A stretch of DNA of 37,136 nucleotides from Bacteroidota bacterium (GTDB lineage: Bacteria > Bacteroidota > Bacteroidia > AKYH767-A > OLB10), in contig JANXSD010000160.1 in the NCBI GenBank assembly GCA_025352785.1, positions 1-37,136 of the forward strand, written 5' to 3'. Positions 27,803-36,131 of the stretch are shown piece after piece. Below the pieces are notes generated by a model. It worked only from the letters and a program-made list of their open reading frames with translations, ran no database searches and was not told the DNA's origin. Each line of letters begins with the position of its first letter. Position 1 is the first letter of the stretch. The position numbers were made by a program, and so were the translations under genes.

Positions 27803-28873
27803 TTATTTCAATACTTTAGATTCCACTACTTTCTCTTTATTGAAGTGACGAATCATCATGGGAATACTTCCTAAAACAATAGCCATTGCAATTAGGAGGA
27901 GTAAAAGGCTAAGGCTGGATATGTTACGGAAAGCCAATGCTGTAAGGATGAACCCAATATTTACTAAGTAAAGTGTTAGCGCTGCTTCGCGATGACTTAA
28001 ACCAAGGTCAAGTAATTGGTGATGAATATGGTTTCGATCGGCTTGAAATGGGGATCGACCACTCAACATCCTGACAATAAAAATCCGTAAAGTATCCGAA
28101 AGAGGAATAATTAGGATTGCAACTGCCATAGCTGGACTGGATCGAAATGGAAATGCATAAGGAAGCGCATCAAAACTTAGCTCGATAAAATTGATAGTTA
28201 AAACGGCAAGAATTAATCCAACAATTAAAGATCCGGTATCTCCCATAAAAATATTTGCTGGTGAGAAATTATATACCAAGAATGCAAGCAAGGAACTAAA
28301 CAACGAAAAGGATAGGATGCAAAGTGCAATTTGATTATAGTTATAAAACCATAATCCGAAAGTAAATGCCGCGATTGCACCAATACCTCCTGCCAATCCA
28401 TCAATTCCATCAACCAAATTAAAAGCGTTTATAACAACTAAGATGGTGAAGATGGTTACCACTACCGAAAACCAATAGGGGATTTGATAGATGCCAAGAA
28501 TACCATATAGACTAGTGATACGTATATCAGCAAACATCACAATAATAATTGCAGCCATAATCTGACCATATAGTTTTTTATGGGCAGTAAGTTCAACGAT
28601 ATCATCTTTAATTCCGATGAAAAAGAGTACTACGATAGCTGAGATGATGTATTGTGTAGAAGTATTTTCCAATCCTGCCGACCAGAAAGTGTAGGAAAAA
28701 ACGACACCCGCAAAAATTGCAAGACCGCCTAATGTGGGAATGCTTGCCACGTGTGACTTTCTTTCATTGGGTTCATCGAAAAGATTTTTGATCACTGAAA
28801 CCCGAATAATCGAAGGTATCGCGAGGAACGTTATGATAAAAGCGGTAATGCAAGCGAAAGTGATATTGAACAT
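27803..28873 (-). CDS. WecA/MraY-family undecaprenyl-phosphate sugar-1-phosphate transferase
   Basis: 356 residues with about ten membrane helices. Family motifs are in order: SIPTLGGLAIF (44-54), the catalytic aspartate pair D90-D91 (GIKDDI), NAFNLVDGIDGLAGG (149-163), NIFMGDTGS (207-215) and the cytoplasmic HIHH motif at 282-285 (DRNHIHHQLLDLG). The HIHH loop and absence of MraY-specific features point to the WecA/TagO branch, which moves GlcNAc-1-phosphate (or a related sugar) from UDP-sugar to undecaprenyl phosphate to start O-antigen, capsule or other glycan synthesis. MraY itself would normally sit in the cell-division cluster. A -7 box lies at 28890-28897. Confidence 0.92.
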   Translation of the reverse strand: MFNITFACITAFIITFLAIPSIIRVSVIKNLFDEPNERKSHVASIPTLGGLAIFAGVVFSYTFWSAGLENTSTQYIISAIVVLFFIGIKDDIVELTAHKKLYGQIMAAIIIVMFADIRITSLYGILGIYQIPYWFSVVVTIFTILVVINAFNLVDGIDGLAGGIGAIAAFTFGLWFYNYNQIALCILSFSLFSSLLAFLVYNFSPANIFMGDTGSLIVGLILAVLTINFIELSFDALPYAFPFRSSPAMAVAILIIPLSDTLRIFIVRMLSGRSPFQADRNHIHHQLLDLGLSHREAALTLYLVNIGFILTALAFRNISSLSLLLLLIAMAIVLGSIPMMIRHFNKEKVVESKVLK

Positions 28874-28889
28874 GAATGCGACTTTAGAT

Positions 28890-28897
28890 CAAAAGTA
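28890..28897 (-). promoter_or_regulatory. Candidate -7 promoter box for the WecA-like gene
   Basis: It reads TACTTTTG on the minus strand (TAnnTTTG), 16 nt before the ATG. No convincing -33 box is visible. Confidence 0.4.
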
Positions 28898-29382
28898 ATA
28901 TGTAGAACTGAGGTTTGTAATGATTTTTTGTGAATGTATAGAATTTTAAGGTTAAATGCTAACCAAATAGTGCGAATAAAATAGGGGGTCAAACATCTTT
29001 TTCTCGAGAGAGGTCAAAGGTAAGGTTATTAATTATTCTTTGAAGTTGAAATATACAACGATAATCAGAGAAATGCAAGTTATTTTCGAAATTTATTTTA
29101 GGATTTTAAATAGTTGTTTTTTAAAAGATGAATTAAACTTAATGTTACAACATCAAACACCGTTTAAACGGAGTTTTAATTGGCATATTGAAACGGTAAG
29201 AGATTTTAAAATTTTAAGATAATAAAATTATTCTGGATGTGCTTTTATAATGTACTTCGTTCAAAAAGATTTTAAATCTCAAATGTATTAATAAACCAAT
29301 CAACATACAATTTGTTACACTTTGCAATTAAGTATAACTAAATTAGATATCAATCTTCTAAACATTAATAGTAGAAGTATTA

Positions 29383-29725
29383 TATAGAACTTTTTGTTTG
29401 TCCAAATCCAACTATAGCTCAATTAAATAGAATACTTCCTGCTGTATTAGAAAAATTTACTTTTGAAAGATTATAATAGGAACGACACGCAAGTACTCTT
29501 TAAAAATATAATTGATATTCCAAAGATTCACCAATTTATACAAGAGAAGTGAGCGCTTTTTCTAATGACAATTACATGTCGGAATTGATAACAAATAACA
29601 AATTGTATCAACATAAATTTACAATTTTAAAATATTTTTCTTGGCTACTTTTTAATTTACTGAAACGATCAAAAGATCTGTATTTTAATTACGAGAAAAT
29701 CGAAAAAGCAATTTTTACTTCGTAA
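29383..29725 (+). pseudogene. Possible decayed coding remnant, family not recognised
   Basis: Protein-like segments appear in successive plus-strand frames, broken by stops. First comes ELFVCPNPTIAQLNRILPAV...FERL and a stop, then in another frame DYNRNDTQVLFKNIIDIPKI...QEK and a stop, then SAFSNDNYMSELITNNKLYQHKF...IEKAIFTS and a stop at 29723-29725. The last piece has an ATG at 29576 and 49 codons. Amino-acid composition looks coding (balanced charges, spaced hydrophobics). I do not recognise a family, and chance open frames in AT-rich DNA remain possible. Confidence 0.3.
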
Positions 29726-29831
29726 ATATAACGCTATTTTAAGTTATTTGTTTTTTTACTATTTTCGACAGAAATAATCCTTCATCAATGCGGCTTTTTT
29801 TGAGAAAGAACAGCACAAACAACAAAAATTC

Positions 29832-31892
29832 ATGAACAAATCACGTAAGGTCCTCTTATTATTCATTTCACTAATTTGCTTCAACTTCCAATCTTACTCT
29901 GAAGTTACACCTAACTTATTATTGGTACATTCTAATTCTCCAATTTTATTCGACAAGGTGAATGCTGCAATAATAAGCGATGCAGTAAAGACGGTCATTT
30001 ATATTTCTGATCAACGTATTCAACGACTGATAAGCGAAACGAAAGGAAAGCAAACCGTTGAAAACACGCTTATGGGTTATGATGAATTGCAATATGACAT
30101 TTCTGATTTGTTAAATAAACTTGGAACCATAAAAGAAGTATACGTTGATGATAGTAGTAGGAATGCAGCTGAACAGGGAAGCGATCAGTTATCTGTGTAT
30201 TACAGCAACCTTATTTTAAATGAGAAACTATACAATAACTTAAAACAATATTCGGAATCAGAAAACGCTAAAACATTAAATGCATCACAGAAAAAATTTG
30301 TGCGTGATATGTTAATTAGTTTCGAAAAAAACGGAATGAAAATAAGTGCAGATGGACGGAAGTCGTTGGAATTAATTAATACTAAAATTATAGATTTAGG
30401 AAGTTCTTTTGGAAAAAACATTGCAGAAAGCAAAGACAGTGTTGAGTTTTCAGAGTTAGATTTAAAAGGTGTGCCGGTGGAGGATTTAAAGGGATGGAAG
30501 CGTGCCAATGGAAAATACATGGTATATGTCAATGGTCCGAATTCTATAAAAATTGGACAGTATGCTCAAAGTGATTATGCACGACATACGATTTATGATC
30601 ATTATAACAATAGAGCCTATCCTCAAAATATTTCAGTATTAGATAGTCTTTTTTATTATCGTAATAAATTAGCAATACAGCTTGGATTTAAAAGTTATGC
30701 TGAATATGCATTAGTTGATAAGATGGCGAAAACACCAGCGAATGTTTGGGCATTCGAAACGGATTTGAAAGCAAAATTGGCTCCATTAGTTACAAAGGAT
30801 CTTGCAGAATTAAAAGCCATCAAACATCAATTACAACCCAATGCAACGGATTCTATTTTTGCTTGGGATATCTCTTATTATACAAAGCAATTATTGGATT
30901 CTAAGTATCAATTAAACACTGATGAAGTTAAAGAATATTTCGAGTTGAATAATACCATTAAAGGAATGTTTACTGTATATCAAAAACTTTTCAATATTGA
31001 AATCAAAGAAACTAAAAACCTACCAATTTGGTATTCGAAAGTGCGATCATTTGAGATGTATAAAGAAAATAAATTGATTGGCATGTTTTACTTCGATTTA
31101 TTCCCTCGTCGAAATAAATATACCCATTTTGAATGCTCACCCATCAGTCAATATAGAAATGAAAATGGTGTAGAAGTGTTACCAGTTTCGGCATTGATAT
31201 GTAATTTTCCAGAAGGCAACATTTTGAATCCTTCGTTACTTAACCATAGTGATGTGATCACCTTGTTTCATGAGTTCGGACATTTAGTACATTCTCTGTT
31301 GGGTCGTAGTGATATCGTTGCTCAAGGGCCTTTTAATGTGAAAGGAGACTTTGTTGAAGCACCATCACAGTTTTTAGAAAACTGGTGTTGGGAATATGCA
31401 TCATTAAAATTATTTGCAAAAAACTATAAGACTGGAGCTATCTTACCTGAATCATTATTTAATAAAATGAAACAAGCGCAATTGGTTAATTCAGGAATAG
31501 CGAACATGCGACAAGCATACTTTGGTACGTTAGATTTTACCTACGAAGACAATTACTCCTTAACAAAAAAAGAAGGTATAACACAAATTGCTAAATCACT
31601 CTTTACGCTGAATCAAATTCCATATCCGGAAGGTTCTAATTTCATTTGTAGTTTCGGGCATCTTAATGGATATGGTGCCAATTACTACGGATATTTATGG
31701 TCGAAAGTATTTGCACAAGATATGTTTTCTGTATTTCAAAAAAACGGTGTGATGGATAATGTTACTGGAATACGCTATAGAAAAACTATACTTGAAAAAG
31801 GAGCTACCGAAGAAGAAATTGATTTATTACGTACGTTCTTAGGAAGAGAGCCTAATTCAGCAGCCTTTCTAAAATCACTTGGTATAAATTAA
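29832..31892 (+). CDS. M3-family zinc metallopeptidase (oligopeptidase/dipeptidyl carboxypeptidase type), exported
   Basis: 686 residues with a signal peptide (about 1-23, ending FQSYS). The zinc site is H480-E481-x-x-H484 (LFHEFGHLVH), and the third ligand E509 sits in FVEAPSQFLENW, 25 residues on, as in thimet oligopeptidase. The C-terminal region has the family pattern YYGYLWSKVFAQDMFSVF. M3 enzymes cut short peptides, here probably in the periplasm, so it would act in peptide turnover. The length agrees with bacterial OpdA/Dcp-type members. It is a single-gene unit ended by a strong terminator at 31915-31957. Confidence 0.93.
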   Translation: MNKSRKVLLLFISLICFNFQSYSEVTPNLLLVHSNSPILFDKVNAAIISDAVKTVIYISDQRIQRLISETKGKQTVENTLMGYDELQYDISDLLNKLGTIKEVYVDDSSRNAAEQGSDQLSVYYSNLILNEKLYNNLKQYSESENAKTLNASQKKFVRDMLISFEKNGMKISADGRKSLELINTKIIDLGSSFGKNIAESKDSVEFSELDLKGVPVEDLKGWKRANGKYMVYVNGPNSIKIGQYAQSDYARHTIYDHYNNRAYPQNISVLDSLFYYRNKLAIQLGFKSYAEYALVDKMAKTPANVWAFETDLKAKLAPLVTKDLAELKAIKHQLQPNATDSIFAWDISYYTKQLLDSKYQLNTDEVKEYFELNNTIKGMFTVYQKLFNIEIKETKNLPIWYSKVRSFEMYKENKLIGMFYFDLFPRRNKYTHFECSPISQYRNENGVEVLPVSALICNFPEGNILNPSLLNHSDVITLFHEFGHLVHSLLGRSDIVAQGPFNVKGDFVEAPSQFLENWCWEYASLKLFAKNYKTGAILPESLFNKMKQAQLVNSGIANMRQAYFGTLDFTYEDNYSLTKKEGITQIAKSLFTLNQIPYPEGSNFICSFGHLNGYGANYYGYLWSKVFAQDMFSVFQKNGVMDNVTGIRYRKTILEKGATEEEIDLLRTFLGREPNSAAFLKSLGIN

Positions 31893-31914
31893 TGAATTGT
31901 ATATAAAATTTATC

Positions 31915-31957
31915 ACCCCGATTAAGAATACTTAAAACTATTTTAATCGGGGTTTTT
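31915..31957 (+). terminator. Intrinsic terminator of the M3 peptidase gene
   Basis: An 11-bp stem (31915-31925 ACCCCGATTAA with 31943-31953) has a 17-nt loop and is followed directly by a T run. It starts 22 nt past the stop codon. Confidence 0.85.
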
Positions 31958-32178
31958 GTTTGCCGTTAATTAAATCTCTTCCAAATTTTATGATCGATAA
32001 TTTTCTCGAATCCATCAATCGATTGTAGAAATATAAATAATTAGTATGTACATGAAATTTTTATCATCATTGCTTACCTCCTTTTTACAAAAGCCTTTTT
32101 AACGATTACAATAAATTAAAGCTGGATGATTTTATTTTGCTCTATCAATTTTAAATCGTCTAGCCCATCTATATCAAT

Positions 32179-32703
32179 TTATTTTTTTGCCCTCTCCGAT
32201 GTTAATCTAAATCCAATTCTTTTCCGCGACTTTTGCTTTTTTTCAACCTTATCTTTATTTATTAAATAAGACATTGCCTCATAAATATCTTTAAACTGTT
32301 TATTGTATTTTTTCTCTAGTGACTTTAATTTAGATGTAAGGTCTTTATGGGATAGGGAGTATTGACGCATTAATACAAAAGCTCGAACAATGGATATATT
32401 TACTTGAATCGCCTTTGCGCTATGGAGGACACTTGCTAGCATTGCAACGCCTTGTTCAGTGAATGCAAATGGAAGGTAACGACTTCCACCGGATTTTGAG
32501 GACGCAAATTGCGTCCTCAAAATTTCTACTTCTTTTTTTGTTAGGATAAACAAGAAATCGGAGGGGAAACGATGAATGTTTCTTTTTACTGCTTCTTTTA
32601 ATCTTTTGGTTTCTGTCCCGTAAAGTAGAGCTAGATCGGAATCCAACAATACTTTTTGACCTCTAACTTCATAGATACTTCTTTCGATTTTTTGCGATTG
32701 CAT
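32179..32703 (-). CDS. ORF6N-domain protein (phage-type DNA-binding regulator family)
   Basis: 174 residues. The ORF6N domain covers about 5-110: IYEVRGQKVLLDSDLALLYG, LKEAVKRNIHRFPSDFLFIL, LRTQFASSKSGGSRYLPFAFTEQGVAML and IVRAFVLMR. A charged coiled-coil and a basic tail follow (about 120-174, ending KKQKSRKRIGFRLTSERAKK). The domain occurs in phage anti-repressor-like proteins and in many chromosomal copies in Bacteroidota; DNA binding is presumed and no cellular role is known to me. Residues 62-69 (LRTQFASS) are encoded by a perfect DNA palindrome (32493-32523) that recurs upstream of the gene. The gene is isolated, with no phage neighbours visible. Confidence 0.92.
   Translation of the reverse strand: MQSQKIERSIYEVRGQKVLLDSDLALLYGTETKRLKEAVKRNIHRFPSDFLFILTKKEVEILRTQFASSKSGGSRYLPFAFTEQGVAMLASVLHSAKAIQVNISIVRAFVLMRQYSLSHKDLTSKLKSLEKKYNKQFKDIYEAMSYLINKDKVEKKQKSRKRIGFRLTSERAKK
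32493..32523. repeat. 31-bp perfect palindrome inside the ORF6N gene, copy 1
   Basis: The arms ATTTTGAGGACGCAA and TTGCGTCCTCAAAAT (15 bp each) flank one central base (32508). It lies within the codons for ILRTQFASSK. An identical 31-bp sequence occurs at 32952-32982. Confidence 0.95.
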
Positions 32704-32940
32704 GTTGAATAAGATTTTAGTTAAAAATTTATAATTTGAAAAAGATGATATGCAAATATCAATAAAAATTAATACTATCCAAATTTTCTATAAATTGCTT
32801 TTGATCCACATGCTATAGTTTTAATTTGTAACGAAGTTTTAATTAGGAATGAGCAAGGCATGAATGCAATCATTAAAAATTTTGTGATGTAGCTTCTCCA
32901 TTAAAATTTGGTTAGAGACTTTTATAAAAAAAACAATGCT

Positions 32941-32993
32941 CAATTAGAATTATTTTGAGGACGCAAATTGCGTCCTCAAAATAATTCTAATTG
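32941..32993. repeat. 53-nt perfect palindrome containing copy 2 of the ORF6N palindrome
   Basis: Two 26-bp arms (32941-32966 and 32968-32993) are separated by one base. The inner 31 bp (32952-32982) are identical to the palindrome within the ORF6N gene; the outer 11 bp on each side (CAATTAGAATT) are unique to this copy. On the minus strand it is followed within about 7 nt by a run of eight T residues (near 32926-32933), so it could also terminate dxs transcription. Confidence 0.95.
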
Positions 32994-32994
32994 C

Positions 32995-33076
32995 GTGAGG
33001 GATAGCAGTGGATAGCCCACAGTCCTAAAGTAAATTTTTATTTTACTTTAGGGCGAGGACATGCAACGAATAGCCC
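32995..33076. repeat. Composite repeat: two 24-nt direct repeats around an 11-bp hairpin
   Basis: The segments 32995-33018 (GTGAGGGATAGC...GGATAGCCC) and 33053-33076 (GCGAGGACATGC...GAATAGCCC) match at 16 of 24 positions. Between them, CCTAAAGTAAA (33024-33034) pairs perfectly with TTTACTTTAGG (33042-33052). I recall the GTGAGGGATAGCAGCGG...ATAGCCCGACCC pattern as a widespread intergenic element in flavobacterial-type genomes. It abuts the 53-nt palindrome directly. Confidence 0.6.
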
Positions 33077-33160
33077 GACCCTGATTTTGGTTTTTCACCA
33101 ATACTTCAGGGGCACACCCAAATTTTCATTGAGAAACTATTTAAAGAAAGAAATTGTTTT

Positions 33161-35104
33161 TTATTTGCTACTCACTTTCGTCTTTGTATCCATTCCTTCG
33201 AACTGTCGCACAGTTTCCATGATGGCTTGTGCATCGAAATTACATTCGCGATACAATTCTTTTTGCTCACCATGCTCGATAAAACGATCAGGAATGCCTA
33301 GACGTATGATTTGCGCGGTGTAATGATTGTCGATCATGAATTCGGCAATGGCAGAACCGAAACCGCCTTGAATACATCCATCTTCAATGGTGATGATCAT
33401 TTTAAATTCTGTAAAAATTTCATGAAGCAATGCAATATCTAATGGTTTTACAAAACGCATATCGTAATGCGCAGGATACAATCCTTCTTTTGCTAATTGG
33501 TCACAAGCATCCACCACAAAATTGCCAGGATGACCAATAGAAAGTATTGCCAGTCTCTCACCACCACGCACTTTTCTACCTGTACCCACTGGAATCGCCT
33601 GAAAAGGTTTTCTCCAATCTACCATCACACCATTACCTCGTGGATAACGAATAGAAAATGGTCCCATGTTAGGATGTTGCGCAGTGTACATTAAGTTACG
33701 CAACTCTTGCTCATTCATGGGTGCAGACACAATCATATTCGGGATACAACGAAAAAAAGCATAATCAAATGCCCCGTGATGCGTTGATCCATCAGCACCT
33801 GCTAATCCTCCACGATCTAAACAAAATACAACATTCAAATTTTGTAATGCAACATCATGCACCACTTGATCATAGGCACGCTGCATGAATGAAGAATAAA
33901 TATTGCAATACGGAATCATTCCCTGGGTAGCTAATCCTGCCGAAAATGTTACAGCATGTTGCTCGGCAATTCCAACATCGAATGCGCGATCGGGAATCGC
34001 TTTCATCATGATATTGAGCGAACAACCAGAAGGCATCGCAGGAGTGATACCCACGATACGATTATTCATTTCTGCTAACTCAACAATGGTATGTCCGAAA
34101 ACATCTTGATATTTTGGAGGCTGCGGTTTTTCGATAACAGGCTTATAAATTTCTCCAGTAATTTTATCGAACAATCCTGGTGAATGCCACTTCGTTTGAT
34201 CTTTCTCTGCTAACTCAAAACCTTTTCCTTTTACTGTTAAGCAATGCAAAATTTTTGGACCAGGAATTTTTTTAAGATCGTTCAACACCTTCACCAAGTG
34301 GTTTACATCATGCCCATCGATGGGTCCGAAATAACGAAAGCTTAACGACTCAAACATATTGCTTTGTTTCAGCAATGCACTTTTTACGGCGCCTTCAACT
34401 TTTTGTGCAATGGCTTGAGCGTTGGGTCCGAACTTAGAAATGACGCCTAATAATTTCCATACTTCATCCTTCACTTTGTTATACGATTGAGAAGTGGTGA
34501 TGTCGGTTAAATATTCTTTGAGGGCACCAACGTTAGGGTCGATGCTCATGCAATTATCATTAAGGATCACGATGAGGTTCGAGTCTTCTACTCCAGCATG
34601 ATTGAGGCCTTCGAAAGCTAATCCTGCCGTCATCGCACCATCGCCAATGATCGCAATGTGTTGACGCTTTTTATCTTTCTTCAAACGAGAAGCTACTGCC
34701 ATTCCTAAAGCTGCAGAAATGGACGTAGAAGAATGTCCTACACCAAAGGTATCATAAGGGCTTTCGGAGCGTTTAGGAAAGCCAGAAATTCCTTCGTAAA
34801 TTCTATTGGTATGAAAAACGTTACGGCGTCCGGTTAAAATTTTATGTCCGTAGGCCTGATGACCTACATCCCACACAAGTTGATCGGTAGGAGTATTGAA
34901 GGCATAATGAAGTGCAACGGTGAGTTCAACTACGCCGAGGCTAGCGCCAAAATGACCGCCATTAACAGATACGATATCAATGATATACTGACGTAGTTCT
35001 TTACAAACTTGTTGAAGTTGACTTTCGTTCAGCTTACGCAGATCGGAAGGGATATCAATTTTTTCTAACAATGGACCGGCTTGGACCTGTTGCATGGGCA
35101 TCAA
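33161..35104 (-). CDS. dxs: 1-deoxy-D-xylulose-5-phosphate synthase
   Basis: 647 residues. It condenses pyruvate and glyceraldehyde 3-phosphate to DXP with thiamine diphosphate, the first step of the MEP isoprenoid pathway. The catalytic histidines H51 (GGHFGASLG) and H82 (VWDVGHQAYGHKILTGR) are present. The diphosphate-binding motif is GDGAMTAG (154-161) with NDN at 182-184. The pyrimidine-domain hallmark is DRGGLAGADGSTHHG, and the C-terminal transketolase domain follows (ITIEDGCIQGGFGSAI). The length is normal for the family. A near-match -7 element (TACCTTCG, 35116-35123) precedes the start. Base composition is a little less AT-rich than in the neighbours, as expected for a conserved gene. 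Confidence 0.97.
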   Translation of the reverse strand: MMPMQQVQAGPLLEKIDIPSDLRKLNESQLQQVCKELRQYIIDIVSVNGGHFGASLGVVELTVALHYAFNTPTDQLVWDVGHQAYGHKILTGRRNVFHTNRIYEGISGFPKRSESPYDTFGVGHSSTSISAALGMAVASRLKKDKKRQHIAIIGDGAMTAGLAFEGLNHAGVEDSNLIVILNDNCMSIDPNVGALKEYLTDITTSQSYNKVKDEVWKLLGVISKFGPNAQAIAQKVEGAVKSALLKQSNMFESLSFRYFGPIDGHDVNHLVKVLNDLKKIPGPKILHCLTVKGKGFELAEKDQTKWHSPGLFDKITGEIYKPVIEKPQPPKYQDVFGHTIVELAEMNNRIVGITPAMPSGCSLNIMMKAIPDRAFDVGIAEQHAVTFSAGLATQGMIPYCNIYSSFMQRAYDQVVHDVALQNLNVVFCLDRGGLAGADGSTHHGAFDYAFFRCIPNMIVSAPMNEQELRNLMYTAQHPNMGPFSIRYPRGNGVMVDWRKPFQAIPVGTGRKVRGGERLAILSIGHPGNFVVDACDQLAKEGLYPAHYDMRFVKPLDIALLHEIFTEFKMIITIEDGCIQGGFGSAIAEFMIDNHYTAQIIRLGIPDRFIEHGEQKELYRECNFDAQAIMETVRQFEGMDTKTKVSSK

Positions 35105-35572
35105 TAATTGTGGTGCGAAGGTAAGGATTAAGAGGCGAATCGTCTAATTTCTACTCTTATTATGTAAGGATAAATGGAGAACAAAAATTTTGAAGGATAG
35201 TTTTGAGTTATCAAAACGGTCCTGAATTGCCATACTTCTGGAGGGGTTTTATTATAATTATGACAAAAAAAATCAAGAAGAAAAGCTAATACAGTTGTAG
35301 GATATCAGTTTATCGCTTAAAACCTACTACGAATCATGAATATTTTAGATCATGATGTGCTAAAAAAGTTCTTCAAAGAACTTGTCTTTTTATTTTTGAA
35401 AATATTTTTTATTGTAAACGCTTTGCGATTATTTCTAACAAACCCTGGTTTTTGTTTATCTACAGTTAAAACAAATCAACTGCCTACCTCTTATCCTCCT
35501 AATATCAGTTATATTTGTTGATGAACGCGAGTTTTTAGACGAACTGACGTTGCGCGTCATGCTTTGGCGTCA

Positions 35573-35601
35573 GTGCAACTTCCAACTTTCCTGCTTTGAA
35601 C
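35573..35601 (+). repeat. Left copy of a degenerate direct repeat flanking the PIN module
   Basis: GTGCAACTTCCAAC followed by TTTCCTGCTTTGAAC. It resembles 36317-36346 (GTGCGAACTTCAAAC, then AGTTGTGCCTTGAAC): 13 of 14 aligned bases in the first half, with one gap, and 10 of 15 in the second. Confidence 0.45.
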
Positions 35602-35650
35602 AAATAGTTATAACCGACTTTTAAAATGACAACAGAACCACAACTTTCCT

Positions 35651-35658
35651 TATCTTTG
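35651..35658 (+). promoter_or_regulatory. -7 promoter box of the PIN toxin gene
   Basis: TATCTTTG, a full match to TAnnTTTG, ends only 5 nt before the ATG at 35664. With the usual 5-8 nt to the transcription start, the mRNA would be leaderless or nearly so. No convincing -33 box is visible. Confidence 0.55.
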
Positions 35659-35663
35659 AACCT

Positions 35664-36131
35664 ATGAATGTTTACACGGACACATCAGTAATCGGTGGCT
35701 GCTTTGACGAAGAGTTCAAGGAGTGGAGCAATATTTTATTTCAGGAATTTTTTGCTGGAACTAAGCATATAATGCTTTCCGACTTGACCCTGCAAGAACT
35801 TGAATTAGCACGACAAGAAATCAGAGATAAGGTAAAGGAAATTCCCAACGAACATCGTGTGCCAATCTTCATTAATGACGAGGCAATGCGACTTGCGGAA
35901 ACCTACATTACAGAAGGTGCATTGACTAACAAGAGTTACAACGATGCTTTACATATCGCTTTAGCGACTTTGAACAACTCTGATGTTTTGGCAAGTTGGA
36001 ATTTTAAGCACATTGTAAATCTTGACCGTATCAGACTTTACAACTCAATCAACTTTAGGCTTGGTTACAAAATGATTGAAATTAGAACACCAAGAGAAAT
36101 TTTAAAATCAAAAGAAGATGGAAACGAATAA
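35664..36131 (+). CDS. PIN-domain protein, probable VapC-like toxin
   Basis: 155 residues. PIN-domain acidic residues are in place: D6 (MNVYTDTSVI), E45 (LTLQELELAR), D94 (SYNDALHIALA) and D107 (SDVLASWNFKHIVN). PIN toxins are Mg-dependent ribonucleases that cut tRNA, rRNA or mRNA. The gene overlaps the start of a 52-codon frame by 14 nt, a typical toxin-antitoxin coupling but with the toxin first. The region is less AT-rich than the rest of the window, which suggests acquisition. A function other than toxin cannot be excluded, since the PIN fold is widespread. Confidence 0.85.
   Translation: MNVYTDTSVIGGCFDEEFKEWSNILFQEFFAGTKHIMLSDLTLQELELARQEIRDKVKEIPNEHRVPIFINDEAMRLAETYITEGALTNKSYNDALHIALATLNNSDVLASWNFKHIVNLDRIRLYNSINFRLGYKMIEIRTPREILKSKEDGNE

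Larger units (their letters stand above)
28874..29831. other. Long intergenic region of about 960 bases with a possible decayed gene
   Basis: The flanking genes are divergent. Most of it is very AT-rich. A 60-codon frame at 29040-29222 has no ribosome site or recognisable product and is not accepted. The right-hand half (about 29383-29725) looks like broken coding sequence and is listed separately. Confidence 0.5.
32704..33160. other. Intergenic region between ORF6N and dxs, with palindromic and composite repeats
   Basis: About 460 bases without a gene. The left part (32704-32940) is AT-rich with nothing identified. The right part holds the 53-nt palindrome (32941-32993) and an abutting composite repeat (32995-33076). 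Both flanking genes are on the minus strand, so this region is the dxs 3' end and the ORF6N 5' region. Confidence 0.7.
35105..35663. other. Intergenic region between dxs and the PIN toxin gene
   Basis: About 560 bases. A small hairpin (35366-35372 with 35377-35383) flanked by A/T runs may be a weak terminator. From about 35520 onward the sequence is visibly less AT-rich, with a hairpin at 35543-35574 (ACTGACG/CGTCAGT) and the left copy of a degenerate repeat (35573-35601). The 61-codon frame at 35336-35521 has no ribosome site or recognisable product and is not accepted. Confidence 0.5.

Noticed and set aside
29040-29222. 60-codon plus-strand frame in the long intergenic region
   Set aside because: No ribosome site, no recognisable domain, and such frames are expected by chance in AT-rich DNA.
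35336-35521. 61-codon plus-strand frame between dxs and the PIN gene
   Set aside because: It overlaps a hairpin with A/T runs, has no ribosome site and its hydrophobic start reflects T-rich DNA.
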